Of a stretch of 64,000 bases of DNA, positions 1-15,100 are shown piece after piece (positions within the stretch are counted from its first letter, which is position 1; the number at the start of each line of letters is the position of its first letter). The notes under the pieces are model-generated. The model did no database searches. It saw only the letters and a list, made by a program, of their open reading frames with translations, and had not been told where the DNA came from. The DNA lies in NCBI GenBank assembly GCA_949152475.1, contig OX424564.1, positions 23,868,165 through 23,932,164 on the forward strand, written 5' to 3'. This DNA is from Terebella lapidaria (Eukaryota; Annelida; Polychaeta; Terebellida; Terebellidae). The translations under genes were made by a program, and so were the position numbers.

Positions 1-2768
1 TCCGCAACAGCTGAAATTTTACGAGTGATCTATGGGGATATATTTTTCGGTGCTCTTTCTTCTTAGGAAGCAGCACCTTAGCTATTGAAAATCTGGCTCT
101 CGTGCCTTTTTTTAAAAAACAAATCCGTCAAAAATATTCACGAGAAAATATCAGAATAGCCAGCTCATTTTCACTGATTGACGAAATATAATAATACATG
201 GCGGTGCATACATGTACATTCAGAATAAAATGAGATAAGGTTTAATCAACATGTGAGTAAATTTGGCATAATTCGTTCAGTAGGACACCAATGTTCTTGA
301 TTCTTATTGGCCAACGGCCTGCCACATCATCGATATCAATAATAGAGTATTGTATCAAAAGTACCCAATTTCATACTAGATCAAACCAGTTGAAAATTAC
401 AACTTGTATTTTTCAAGGTAGTTCGTAACACGAGTAAGGGATATTATATTCCATATCTGGTCAAATTGCATATCAGGATATTCAAATACATCTGTTTATC
501 TATGCAAGCCACATAGATATCAGTAATTACCACTCTGATGACTGTACTATTTACACACAAACAACAATTATAAAAGCCCGATTATTATGTATTTACGCTT
601 ATAGGAATATAAACATTACTAAACCGCAGCGCGCGAGAGCCCAGTATGATAATTGCAGGCGATGGCGATGAAAATTACTATTGTATTTTCACTTGTCCGT
701 GTAAACATATCTGTTGAAGTTTGTCTGGGCTGTTGTGCTTTGGGACCCGTGCGAGGTCAAAATTATAACATTTAGCAAATACTGGCGTAAAATGTTGGAG
801 TATATTCTGTTCATTCACACTGGATCTGTTCATTCATATGATTTCATTAGTTGTACAACCTCGGCAATGACTTGTGGATTAATAACTTGTTTTCTAGAGT
901 TTGTGGCTAAAATCAGGAATACAACGATGAAAAAATCAAAATGGTGTGCATACGACTAGTAATACTGGAAATACTATATAGGCCCTATAGTATAATTCTG
1001 GATGGATTATGATATATATTATACCGCAGGAATGCGACAATACAAAACACCAAACACGGATATAAACTGGTGCACTATTAAATATTGCGAGTTCATGCTT
1101 ACATAGCAGATGATATCACTGGTAGTATTTACTGCGACCGTGAAAACACATAGCACATGCTATATTAGATATGACACAGATAATTGATAAACCCTCGATG
1201 TACTTCATTTGATTTAGCATGGTATATATATTGTATATACGCTGCACGAGGTCGCTGTGTAATGTAATATACATCAATATATTATGCATTTGCATCTAAC
1301 CTAATACTGTACTCAATAAGCTGGATTCGAAAGTTTATGTGCATACTGTTAGTTGCATGTATTTAAGAACAACGTTTTGTTGATCTATGTTTCTTTCTTT
1401 TTGAACAGGAAACATAGTGGAATAGACACAAACAAAAGACAGCCAATGGAAATTTGACTTCTGCCACAGAATGCCATCCTTGAAAAATTCATAATTTTTC
1501 TACATTCCAAATATCACTTCTTCCAAAATATCATCGACTCTCCGATCAAGACCATGATATGATAATCATCGAGAAAGACGCATCCGACAACGACAACTAT
1601 ATGACTGTGCTTATTTATCTACACCTCTCTATTTGAGAGCTCAACGCCGTATCACCGGGCTTTTAGCGTACGAGATTTCGGCTGCCTGACGCCTCATCCA
1701 TGCAAACTGCTGATATCCCAAGCACGAGGTGCTAGAGCGATAAGAGGTATATATTGTACGCTCCCCAATGCATGGGGCCATGCGTTGGTCCGTCGTTTAC
1801 ATGCCATCGTTCTACATTTGGAGGACAGTTCATCATACAACTCAAGATAATCGATATGAAATGATCCATATGAAATTATATGAATGTAGATCCGGACATG
1901 AATAAGTGCCGATTTTGGTCTTCAAACTCTTGAAAGGAAACTTTTGTTGGGGATTCTCTTTGCATTTGATTAACGGACCTTTTCTCATCAACTTGCCAGA
2001 CTGCTAAACGGTTTTGTTCACTTGATTGGCTAACTGGCGAACAGATCGTAATAATTCAGCTTACGAAAGCACACACGTACTTTCATCGGCGTTGAAAAGA
2101 ACTAATTTATCAGGAGGGGAAAAATACATTTCAAGTTTTTACCAACCATCTGGTTGAAATAATTTTTCCAAGAAAAAATCCAGAAGCGTTTCGCCACGAT
2201 TTCATGAACATGAACAGTATCTCAAACCACGAGCAGCATCTCCTGACCTTTTGTTTTACTTCATAAACTTTGAACGAAGGCGTCAGCTACACCGACCGCC
2301 CAAACAGTTGATACAATAGATGGATGATGTTGAGCTGCAGTCATCACAATGTTTATTGCGACTGTGGATTACGCCGATATAGGAAACGATCATGACCATT
2401 AAATTGATCTTAGGCAAACAGAGAGCAGGACATTGCTGCTACCAGACACAGTGTACAATATAGTGCTCTAGTGGATTCAGCGTGGTTTCCTCAAGCTCAT
2501 ACCAGAACTTTTCATAGCGGGCACCCATGATACACGCACTCAAAAAGTGCCTGTTCGTGTTTAGGGGAACTCCCCCGCGAGAGTCACTTTACCAACAGGC
2601 TTAGCCTCGAGAAGAAGTGCAATGCGAAGTCATAACAGTGTATCTGATAGATTCACGCGTTCATGTTCATTTTGACTTCGAACTCAACGCAGATGGAATT
2701 GTGACGCAACTGTGTTCCGCGCTGCAAACTAGGATAGAAAGAAAGTGATTTTTCTTCCAAGACGAACC
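1..2768. other. Upstream region without a recognised gene
   Basis: AT-rich DNA upstream of gene 1. I see only short reading frames with no family resemblance. The last few hundred bases probably hold the promoter and 5' UTR of gene 1, but I cannot place a TATA box or a start site with confidence. Confidence 0.5.
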
Positions 2769-3147
2769 ATGGCCAATAAAAAAGGATACACTTACTGCCT
2801 CTATGCTTGCCACCTATACCTGCTGTGGATACTGAACTTGACGACGAAGGTATCCCCACACCCTACTCGTACTCATGAACAATCAAGACTCTACGGCGTC
2901 ATCATCGATGCCGGCAGTTCAGGCAGTCGTGTGCGGGTGTACGAGTGGCTACAAAGTGATAGGAGGGACATCCTCCCTGTATATAATGAAACGCTGAAGG
3001 TGAAAAACAAACCCGGTATTGCCCACTTCCGCGAGGGAAACCTGGACGAATTAACGCCCTACCTCAAAGTACTGATTGATGCAGCCAAAGACAAAGTTCC
3101 CGAGGCGAGTCACTCGGTTACTCACATTTACCTCATGGCCACTGCAG
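2769..3147 (+). CDS. Gene 1 exon 1: leader, ACR1, start of ACR2
   Basis: Starts at ATG in a strong context (ACCATGG) and ends in ...ACT GCA G before the donor GTAAGT. It carries ACR1 (VIIDAGSSGSRVRVYEW, phosphate binding) and the start of ACR2 (YLMATAG). The last G is the first base of a split Gly codon (phase 1). Confidence 0.9.
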
Positions 3148-6100
3148 GTAAGTTGGTAGACTATAATTGATGAATGTAATTGATGTGACGTATTAAGTGT
3201 TTTATCTAATTATACGAGTTTCTGCATATGTATATTCTGTCTGTATGACAAAAGTCTACGAACAGACCTCATGCATTTACATCATGTAGAGCATTTAGCA
3301 TATACAAGTATCTCAACTTCTTGCATCAATATTATAAAATATACAACAGCTGCACGACTCTACATCGTTCACAACAAGTTCATTAATCATTTGCCCTCCA
3401 TAACAAAGAACACCAGGCCTTATTATACCATCAGCAACTTCCAGTTACCAACTATATGGACATAAATATAATCATGTCAAAAAATGATACATGGCGCTCA
3501 TCAAATCATCACACGACAAACAAGAGTAGCACCATGAATGAACCACGTATCCGAGCAATAAATTACAGGAAAAACCGCAACGCTATCACTATTATGTCAG
3601 CAAATAGACATGACGGAGTGCCAAATAAAAACACGTCATTCTGTACCCACATTGCACCCAGAGCGGGACAAATATATACAATACCCGTAATTCCATCTGC
3701 ACTTCCGGGGTTTTCTACGACACGAATTTTCTGATGGTGTTCGAGACGGGGGCATTCGTTATCTCACAGAGGAAGTATGGAGCCATTAGATAATAAGTCT
3801 GCGTATAAACATTATCCATTATGGTTTTCTGTCATGAACTCTGGACGGTATACGCAGTATACATGTATCTACCAGAGTGTTAGGCCGAATAATGAGGTCG
3901 TGATAAGTACGTTTGTTATGATATCGCTATCGTTGACTTGATGGACTTGGTCATGATGTATGAGGTCTATACGTGTGAAAAAAGCGGCCACATTATGTCA
4001 GACTTCCGATTAAGATTTATCAGCAGAGCAAATTGGATGTTGAATGTGTTGTCCTCTGGTAACTGTTTTGTGAGGTGCATAATGTATTGATCTTATCGGA
4101 ACGACCTTAATATGTTGTCTGAAACTCAGGTTGTACATCTAATTTGTAGAAATACACAAACCTTTCGAGTTGAAGTGTTGGTTCTACGATAAAACTCATT
4201 GTTTTACGTACGTATATATAGCACACTACGGCTAAATATAGCGTGGTATCGCACTGTTTTTGAGTAAAAACCGACTAGGCCTACACGTAACACTGAACCA
4301 TACCTCCTGGACTGTTGTAGTAAATATAGACCGGTAAAACATTGAAGATAGTATCGGCTGTTTTACGTGCGCTCTATTTTGCAATGACTCAAGAAATCTG
4401 TTTGCAGCAATGAAGACCAGGAGTGAAATTTGTTCTGTCATTCGACTGTGACGTAAATATACGTATCCCTATTTTATAGAATAAGTTCAAATGGTCAATG
4501 TATATGATTCCAGCTGTATGGTCAGACACTCAGGGAAAGTGTCTGTGTATCCCACGATTACACCATTAACACAGTTGAATGTGAATCAAGCAGTTGTGCG
4601 AACAGTAATGTAAGTGAATTAATGCAACACGAGGTGCTTTAACATGTTTAAGGTACGTGTATACAGGAAGGGTCATGTTATGATTCGATTATTGTCCAGT
4701 ACTAACTTATGTATAATTATTTTATACTAACTTAAATCATACATTGTGTGAAAAGGTGATAACATGAAGATTCTTCGACACATTGATGGATACCACAATG
4801 TTTCATTATGTGTATCATTTTTCATATACAATGTACATGTATCACGCTTGTCTTGTACATGTGGTGAACGAAAAACATAGTAGCATGTGTGTTTTGGCAT
4901 GTACTACGTTATTTACTTGTTTTTTAATGTTCCTGTAGGGACGTAAAATCTGTGGCCACTTCTCATAAACCGGTGCTAAAGCACACAATACCTGTGGATT
5001 TCTGGGCGGAAGGGACAAAACTAATACGAGCAATTGATCAACTTCCCGACGGGCTATTCCATACGCCAGTATGCGAATTTCAATGATTGGTTATGTAGTG
5101 TGTTATTGGGGCTAAATCGTGGATAAATGTTATTTCTGTTTCTTTATATGTACCTTTGCAATTTGGCTGGTGGACCTGATAGACACTGTTATGGTTTATT
5201 CTGATAAGTGATCACGTTTAGGAGCAATTGTTATTGCAACAATACGTGTACGATATATCACGTTAAAACATTTGTGAACGTGAAACATGATGAATTCGAA
5301 TGTGTGATGAATGAAACTAATCTGCTGCAGATTAAAAGGAATATTTCGATAAAAAAAGGGCCAGTTTAGTCATGTTTTTGTAGCAATAACTGCCACCTCC
5401 TGTTGTTCATGTTGTTTATGGCGCCGATAGGTTCAGAGAAACAGTTCAGAAGAGCTTTTCGTTTTTGTATGTATATGTGTACCAAAGATTTCAGATTTCA
5501 TAAGCTGTTATAACTTTGTCTAATCTTGACTTGTGTCTAAATACTTGTACATTTTGGTATTTGATATATTCTATAATGAATAGGACGAGGGACACTCACT
5601 TAACAGTTTGACTCTTATGACAATCGTATTTGGGGGTTATGCGTTTAATATTTGTACAAATAAAATTGGGATCTGCTCTGTACGACATATACTTTAAGGG
5701 TGAGTTGTAGTTTTGTGTGTCACTCTGTGGTAGGGTCATATATTGACTATTTCATAGCAGTTGTGAATGTTCCATTCTTTCCATCAGAATCTCTATCAAA
5801 TATATTTTTGCTTGTCCATGTGCAAGGCTGCTCATAGCGAATAATCTATACATATTATGCGAGCTCTAATGAGCTATAATACTCTATGTAGCATGAATCA
5901 TTACAGAGACCCAGTTTTCCGGCAACAAACCGAGTGACTGAATTATATGTTTGTATTATCACTGAAGTGGGCCAATGCAAAGTGTGAGGAATGTCCTTCG
6001 CATTATCATGAGCGAAAAATGTGTTTGATCCAATCATATAACATCGAGAGATTATTGGAATGTCATTTCATTTCCTCCCTCTGATTGGTCACTCATTTAA

Positions 6101-9100
6101 TATACTTCGGAAGTGTTTTGTACATTCGATATCTATACTTGTCTATAAAATTATTAGATGTTATAAAGTATTCAATAATTATTTAAGTGATTATTTCATA
6201 TCACCAGTTCACCGTTCTCGCGGTGAAAATCTAAGTTCGCGGTTGAATGATCACTATCTAGAGATTTAAAAAATAAAATCTATTTATATTATTAATATTT
6301 TAAATTCTATAATTTATGTATTTATTTTTGTCCTCAGTACACCTCTCGATTACATGATTGTATCAAGACCAAACAGTTTAGAGGTCATGTTATCGCCAAT
6401 TTTAATAACCCCAAACAGTGTTATACACTATCATGAATACGATATTATAAAGGTCAATATAATATCATCGCTATCATACATGTATATGTAACTCTTGATA
6501 CAATACATTCACAAACGGGGCGTGCACCATGTATATAGGTCGAATGTCATCTTTTGAATTGTTGACACTTGGTGGCTAGTGATTCATAATCATGTGCTGA
6601 ACTTGATGATAGTAGAGAATAAACAAGGAAATAGGGAACAATGAGTTGTTATCAACACTGATAACGAGAAATAAATAGTTGCATTAGTTATCTGACAGAG
6701 GAAGTGTGTAGACATTGGATAATAAGTCTACATATAAACATTATCCATTATGGTTTTCTGTCATAAACTCTGCACAACGTACGTGGTAAATCCTCCAAAT
6801 TGTTGTGGCGAATGACGAGGTCATGATCACAGAGCATTCAGCATATTATACTTATCCATACAATTGTGGATCAGACTTTTGGCAATGAAAATGTAAAAAC
6901 AGCTTTTCGAATCCAGAAGTTGAAATTGTTTTTTTCCGCTGTTGATTGTCTTTTGAAGTGCATATTATCACCGAAACACGACTACACCTTATCATAGGAA
7001 CAAATGCCAAGAAAATATCACACTGGAAATCTAGTCTGCAAAATATACCTTTTATTCACCAGTGTTGGTTCCAAAACAGAACTTAGTGTTTTAAATACGT
7101 GGTGGGTACATTCACTTTGGCTAAATATAACATGGTATCGCACTATTTGATAAATAAGAAACGACTTACACTGATCTATTTGTCCCGGGCAGTTGTAGTA
7201 AATATACATGTAGGTCGGCAGAATAATGAAGATAGTGTCGACTGTTTTAGGCTGCAGCAGGGAAGACCACAAGTTAAACATGATCTATGCTCCAACTATG
7301 GTATAAATATACGTATTATCATTTCATTGAATAAATTCTATAGGCCAATGCGTATATATTGCTAATTGGTGAGAACAGGGATATATCATGCGAATAAATA
7401 TTGATCATGAACACATAGTTTGCGAACAGGTACATGCAAGTGAACTAACGCAACTTAACATGCTGTTAAGTACACAAAAAGGTCCTGGAATGCTTATTTT
7501 TTAGCCGATAATTTTCGCCGGCGATGTACATGTATGTATTTACTTACTCATCGACAGTATTGCATGTATTCCTTTCGGCAGTCAGAATTACTCTTCTCAC
7601 CTTAAATTTTCACAACTGTCAATAAACCAGTATTTACCTGAACATAATAACACCGTACTCTTTCCGGGTAATACCTTCTGACGTATAATTAATGTACTGA
7701 TATACTAATGTGAAGTATGTACCCTGGTATCATTGTGATTACAGTCAGGTTCGTTGGTAGGAACTAGAAAACAATGTTTTTTTTTTCATTTTTCGCTATT
7801 TACATCACAGTATTCTTATATAATTATTCACCTCGCATCCTCATGGTTTTCGAGACAGGTGCTGCATAAAAAAATCACATAGTATCCCAGGTGTTCAGGC
7901 ACGTGTGATGTTGTTTACTTGTATTTCTCCTCACAAACTGGTGCTAAAACACGCAAAATCTGTGGATTTCTCGCGAGAAGAGATAAAACTAAGACTAGGC
8001 TCTGATCAACTTCCTCACGGGCTGTTACACACCAGAGTGTGAAATTGAATTGTTTGTTGTGTTAAAATATAACTGTCACTTTTCTTTGACTTTGAAATTT
8101 TACTTTTGACGGATTCAGGATTAGGTTTATTGAAACAATAATCTTGTTCAATTACATGTGCACACATGCATGTGTCATTGGTATATTATAACCGTGTACA
8201 TGTAAGTTTAGCTCTAAAAGAAAATGTTCTTTTTTCTTACTGTAGAATTCTAATTATAGCATTTTTGTGGGGTACGTGTATCAACAAAAAACATGTTACC
8301 TTTACATTGTGACATCGTCATCTGTTTCCTTGCAGCACTCACAATGGGAAATTCTGGTTGGTCCATGTTCACTATATAATTGGTATAAGATTTTTCCCGT
8401 AAAAATGGAATAAAGTGAAGGTTAGAGTTGAAATGTCATCTATTCGACGTCAGCTGCAAATATGTAACATAGAGTAAGGAGAAAAAAACAGAACATACTA
8501 CAATAAATCTCACGAACAGATGTGGGTGATTGCTCAAGCCTGAGATGTGTCTTGCTCTTGCGCATGGCAATAATTCTTTGAAATACAAATGGTTCGTGGA
8601 AACTGATATTATATCATACTAAATTCCATTTTAAAAAGTCTATATAAATACGATCAGCAATATTGAATGTTCAAATTATGTTTGATTACTTTTAAAGTTC
8701 ATATTGACAGCAAAATAAACACAATATCGGCTCATCAGAACCTATATCAAATATCTTCTTACGTGTTAATATATAAGGCTGCTCAAAGCGAATATTTATA
8801 ATGAATACATATACTATAGTTATGTACTAATATTCTATGCACCACAAATCGTGACATCGACCCAGTTTTCCTCAAGTTTTAAGGCACCAACTTGAGTCAC
8901 TGAATTATCTGTTTGTAGTATCAGTGAAGTGGACCAAGGCAAAGAGTAATGAATGTCCTTCGTAATCTCGTAGATATCGAGAGGTTATTGGAATGCCATT
9001 CGACTCCAAACTGATCATTCCTTCAATGAGGAACTTACTTGTATATGCTGGGGAAGTATTTTGTATACTTGCTATGCACTTGGCTAAACAGTTGATAGAT

Positions 9101-12100
9101 TATGTTATTAGAGATTGTGTTAATAGATATTATATATATTCAACATATACACAACGTGCTTACTTCATATGACCAGTTCGCCTTCTTCATGGTGTAAATT
9201 CTTGATCGAATGATCGCTTCATACATGTAGATAATGTAATTAGACTCGTGTTACATGCATACTGTTGATATTTGACGTTCTACGTGTACAGCTAGGTCAT
9301 TTCTCCTCAGTGCAACTCTTGAAATGGATGTACCAGTGATGTTATCTCGGATTTTGATAACCCCATACTGTGTTATAAGCCTATCACGGATATGATGTAT
9401 CATTTCTGTCAGTTGAAGGTCAAGATATGTATTATTATCTACCACAACTCTTGGTATTATTATCTACCACAAGTGGACCAATGCATTCACAAACGAGCCG
9501 CATATAATAATTTAGTTTGCTCAAGTGTCATTTCTTGAATTGCTGGGGTGAGCTGACGGCTAATGATTATTGTCGAATGGTATTGGACACTAGACAAGAA
9601 AATAGTATGGTACAATGAGTTGTTATATGTGGTATACACTCGACACTGATAACAAGAAACAGATAATATTCCACCACACACATTTGTAATTTCGTGTGAC
9701 TAGGCTTTTTCGAAGAATGCTTTGTGATACCGACTTCCACATTTCAATTATATTGTTTTTTATACCTGCCATTGAAGTCTTTATACCTGACATTGAAGTC
9801 ATAACTATGGATTATTGAACAAAGTGTTCATAACCCCAATTAATTGAGTTTGTATGTAACATCCAAAGTCTGGACATCTTGCAGCAAAATTAATTAAAGA
9901 TTAAAAATATCGCCATCGCCAGAAAACTTTCCTGTTTTTTATGTCCCAATAACATTTTTGGATATTGGTTCATGTAGCCTATCTACAGCAGTGAAAATTC
10001 TCACACACTAGTAAAGTTATATGAGCAAAAATGACGTGTATGCTACATGAGCCACTTTAGTTAGTTGTGTGAATGATCCGTGCTTACCACATTCAGGCTT
10101 CATTACAACAGTTAGTTCCAGTTATAAAGGCATGGACATAAGATATTAACATAATCATGTCAAACATTTATACACATGCGTCAGTCAAACTACCACATGG
10201 CGAACATATGACAATACTTTAGGATATGAATGAAGCATGGAAAAGACAATAAATTACAAGGAAATAATATGAAATCTATTATGTCAACAAACAGATTGCT
10301 GTGATAATTAGCATGGACATGACGGTGAACCAAATACTCTATACCCACAATGGGCAGAAACAATAATATGTATAACACATGTTCCCACAATTTCATTTGC
10401 ACTTCCGGGTTTTTCTATGCAACCCATCTTTCTATGCAACTCCTGATGGAGTTATGGATATCGAGACAGGGGCATGCGTTATCCCATGACAACAATCTGG
10501 AGTCTGCATATAAACAGTGTGTAAGGTTAAATATATGGCAGATACGTGTGGTCGTGGTAATCTTGCTGTGCTATTGTTGATACAGACACCATGGTCCTCG
10601 CCATTTCCGTCCGTTTAGCGTCAAACGTTACACATATTCAATTCAAGCGAATCATTATGTTTCCAGTAGAACTACATTGTATTATTGGTCTATGGTTATC
10701 GATTGTTAAATGGGATATGTCTTCTGTAAGCAAGTAGGTAACCTGTGTAACGATGGCAGTTGTGAAAATGAAACCAACGTTGTAGCATCGCAATGCTGCA
10801 TTCATTATTTTTGTACAAATTACTACCATATAAGCTATATCAATTATATAACCATGAAGAAAAAAAGACGATAAAAAATGAGACCATATAGATCCACATT
10901 TTCGTACAATGGACGAAGATTTTTATTACAAATGGAAGTTTGAAACAGTGCTTCAATGTCAGACATTTACCGCCCTCTGCATTGTTTTGTCAAGTGCTTG
11001 ATGTGCTATTCTTATCGAGATACAACTGTGAAACCCATTATCTTGTGGGAAGCTGTCAAGTAATCTACATGTTTGATGTTTAGTTGGCTAAAATAGTTTT
11101 TGAATGACAGCGTAGGTGGTTTCACAACAAAGATTATTGTTTCAAGTAGACAGTGCGTTCTTGCTAAACATAGCATCGTGGTGCTCTATCAAGCAGTAAA
11201 CAACTTCCTCGGAGCTTTTGCCCTGGATTGTTGTGGTGAACTGACTGCAACAAACAAGACAGGAAATAAAGTGTGTTCCATTTTTGATACTTGCATCGAG
11301 GTATCCGTATATTTACCCATATCACAGTTATATTTTTTCAAGACAGGTGCTGGACGAAAAACTGAACAAAACAGTATCACAGGTGCTTTGGCACGTGTAG
11401 CGTTGTTTACCAGAAGTTTTATGTTCCTGTAGGGACTCAAAGTCTTAGGCCACTCCACACAAACTGGTGCTGCAAATCTGTGGATTTCTGGGCGGAAGGT
11501 ATAAAACTAATAGTTGGTAAGAATCGACAACTTTCCCACTGTATATTTTTATACGCAAGTGTTTGGAATTGACCAGTTTGTTGTACTGTACACTATTTTG
11601 TTGTGCCCAAAGCATCAAAAAAGGTTAAGTAGGATTTATTATTATAATACACACCACCACTCGTTTATCTATTTAAAAACCTGGTCTATTTATTTTCAGT
11701 AGAAGACCACAGGAATAGCGTCATTCCTAAAATGAATTTGATGAGACAAAGTGGTTCAAAGTGTTATTTAATCGCCATCAGCTCCAGCTGAGTGACGTAA
11801 ACCAGGGATGAAATCAAAACACATACAGAGACTGCAATATATTTTACAAAACCAATATTTCGCTAAGCCTGTATGTTGTCTATGCTCATCCTTCGCCTGC
11901 TTTTTGTGTCAACATTGGGGTCAATGAACCTTGGCAAAAACTTAGTAGGTTCAGATTCACTAGAAATATTTATCCCAACATGACCAGCAATATCGGATGT
12001 ACAAATTCAAGTATATAATTATTTCTACAGTTTATAGGAAAACAGATTCACAGCAAAATAAACACAATGTCGGCATTCCAGAAACTGTATTAAATATCGT

Positions 12101-15100
12101 CTTAAAATGAGTGTCCTTGTGCATCACTGCCCAAAGCCAATATCTGAGTATCAAGGTCAAGTCACATAGCAATCATTTTATATCAAATTGTAATAACCCC
12201 ATAATGTGTCATAAGCCTAACACGAAAATGCTGTATCATTTCTATCAGATCAAACTGTGTAATCATCCCTATCACAATTCTTGATTGGACCGATGCAAGT
12301 CACAAACGAGCCACATACCATGTAGTTCACTCAAGTGCCATCTTTTGAATTGTTGGTGTGACTTGGAGGCTGATGATCATTGTCATATGCGGATGGCATC
12401 AGACAAAAAAGCATAGAAATGATATGGAACAATGAGTTGTTATCAGTGGTTTGTAATCGACACTGATAACACTAAACAAATATCTGACCACACATAATGT
12501 ACTATAATTGTAACATTTGTGTGAGTATGTTGTATTTTTTCAAAAGATTTTTTTTGTGATACTGGTTCTCACATTTCATTTATATTATTATAGCGAAAAT
12601 TATTAAAACAGTAAATGATATATGTGAGGCTCCTTAAATCATCAGCGACAAAACAAAAGCGGAATACCATGGCACTATGAATGGACCATGGAACAGACAA
12701 TAAAATACAGGGAAAACACAATGCTCGCATTATCATGTCAGCAAATAGATTGTGTACATAATGAACGTGGACAACGGTGTGTCAAATAACGTGTCATTCT
12801 GTACCCACAATGCACCGAAAGATACATGTTCCCATGATTCCATCTGCACTTCCGGGTTCCCTTACAACACGAATCACACACGCGTCCTCAATACCAGAGA
12901 CGTGCGCAATAGTTATCCCATGAATGCAATCGGGAGGTATTTGATAATAAGTCTGCGTATAAACATTATCCATTATGGTTTCCTGTCATAAACTCTGCGC
13001 CGCATACGCTGTAGATGTATTTACCAGAGTGTTAAATCGACCATGTGGCCGATGTCGAAGGAATATTCATGTTTGTTGCGATATGTTAGGATTAAAATCA
13101 CAGTCTTTGTCATGTTTGTCTAATCATTTTGATGGTAAGGAGTGGCCAGAACTGTAGATCAAGACTATTCATATTACTTTATTACAGACATCCAGATAAA
13201 TATCAAGGTTTGAAATGTAAAAGTATCTTGAATTGTGCGTGGTTAATGAACATACGTTTACATGTATTATGGACAATGACAACATCCACCGTAATATCAT
13301 TACATGTATATACACTATCCTTTACTGTTCAACTTCGCTCTGTTTTATCAATGTAACAAACATGATATTTCGGGGTAGAGAAAGAATCAGTTCCTGTATA
13401 GCTATATAATGGTACGTGGATTACTGGACATGAACAGTTGGAAACTTCTCAAAATCAAGACCTCATGTTGCCATTTGTTGACTTTCATGTGAAGTACAGA
13501 AGGTGGTATCCTTATCATAGAATCAAACTTTGGAACACCTTACAGCGACGGCTGTACGTGTATCCTTGGTGACTTAATGACAGTTACTAGTATCTGATTT
13601 AGTAGGTTTGTCACAGATGTCCACTGCAATAAACGTACTTGTAATGTAATGTTTTCTCTGCAGTAGGCATTCATATGGTGTTCTCGTGAAATCGAAATCG
13701 TGTTTTATCAGTAGGAGAGCAGCTTGAAAAGTATATGAAAATATATACAGTCTACATCAGCCCAGTTGTAAACGGTCCATTCTAGGAAGTGTTTTTCTCG
13801 AAGAGAAAACCTCCGACTCAATTCCGCTGACAATAATTTACGCTGAATGCAAACAGGTGGTAAGATTCATACTCCATAAATACATGTACTATTAAAGAGG
13901 GTATTCTCGTGAACAAAGGGATAACGTTGACGTCAAAGAGACTAAAAGCTCTGAGCCTCATAGATAGAAACAAGTAAAACATAACAATGAGAATATATGT
14001 GGCGAATAATGAACAGTAACACCTTGCACAATATGTGCATTTATTCTTCGAAATTTAAAACAAATAAGTGTGAGTAGTATATTATATCATAAAACTTTCT
14101 AACCGTTGTATATCATTTGAAACCTTACCATACGCCGGTCGATATATGTTCAGTTTGAGACCGCAGAGATAGTGGACTTCTCACAATGAAAATGATAGGA
14201 TAAAGTGATTCAAAGTGTTATTTAATCGCCAGCAGCGATCTCTCTGAAACGGAGAGAGGCAAGCCAGGGATGAAATAAAAACACGCACACGTACTTCTAA
14301 GCCTGTATGTTGCCTAGAATCTTTTTCTGCTTTTTGTGTCAACATTAAGAGTCAATGTACCTTTTGGCAAAAATAAAAAACGTATCGCGTTCGAATTCAC
14401 TAGAAATATTTATCCAACCATAATCAGCAATATCGGATGTACAAATTCAAGTATATAATTATTTCTACACTTTATATCAAAACAGTTTCACAGCAAAATA
14501 AACACAATGTCGGGATCTCAGAAACTGTATTAAGTATCGTCTTCAATTGAGTGTCCTTGTACACCACTGCCCAAAGCAAATAATATTATATGAGTACTCT
14601 CCACTCTGATAATATGCATCAGTCTCCTGTGCGGGGGAAATCATGATATCGGCCAAGTGTTCTCAAGTTGTCTGGCACCAAACTGAGTCACTAAATTATC
14701 TGTTTGTATTTTCTTTGTAGTGGACCAATGCAAAGAGTGAAAACTGTCCGTCATATCATCATGAGTGATATATATTCGATCAACTTAATCTAATACCGTA
14801 TGCTATTGGGATGTTGTTTCGTTTCATTTCATTCCTTTAATGGGGTACTTATTTAATGTGCTGGGTTAGTATTTTCGCTATACTTGGCTAACCAATTATT
14901 ATATGATGTAATATGATATGTTCATGGATATGTCATATCACCAGATCGATGATCATTGTGTAAGTTTTCAGTTGTGTGCTTGCACTATAAACATGAGACT
15001 TATGTATCCGACTTCATAAAAACAACATTTATTCATATCTATTGATAGTCGAGAATTGTAGGTCATTGTCCTCCGTGTATTCTTTGAATAGATGTGTCAA

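Noticed and set aside
714-959. 81-codon frame upstream of gene 1
   Set aside because: No start context, domain or repeat support; within chance for AT-rich DNA.
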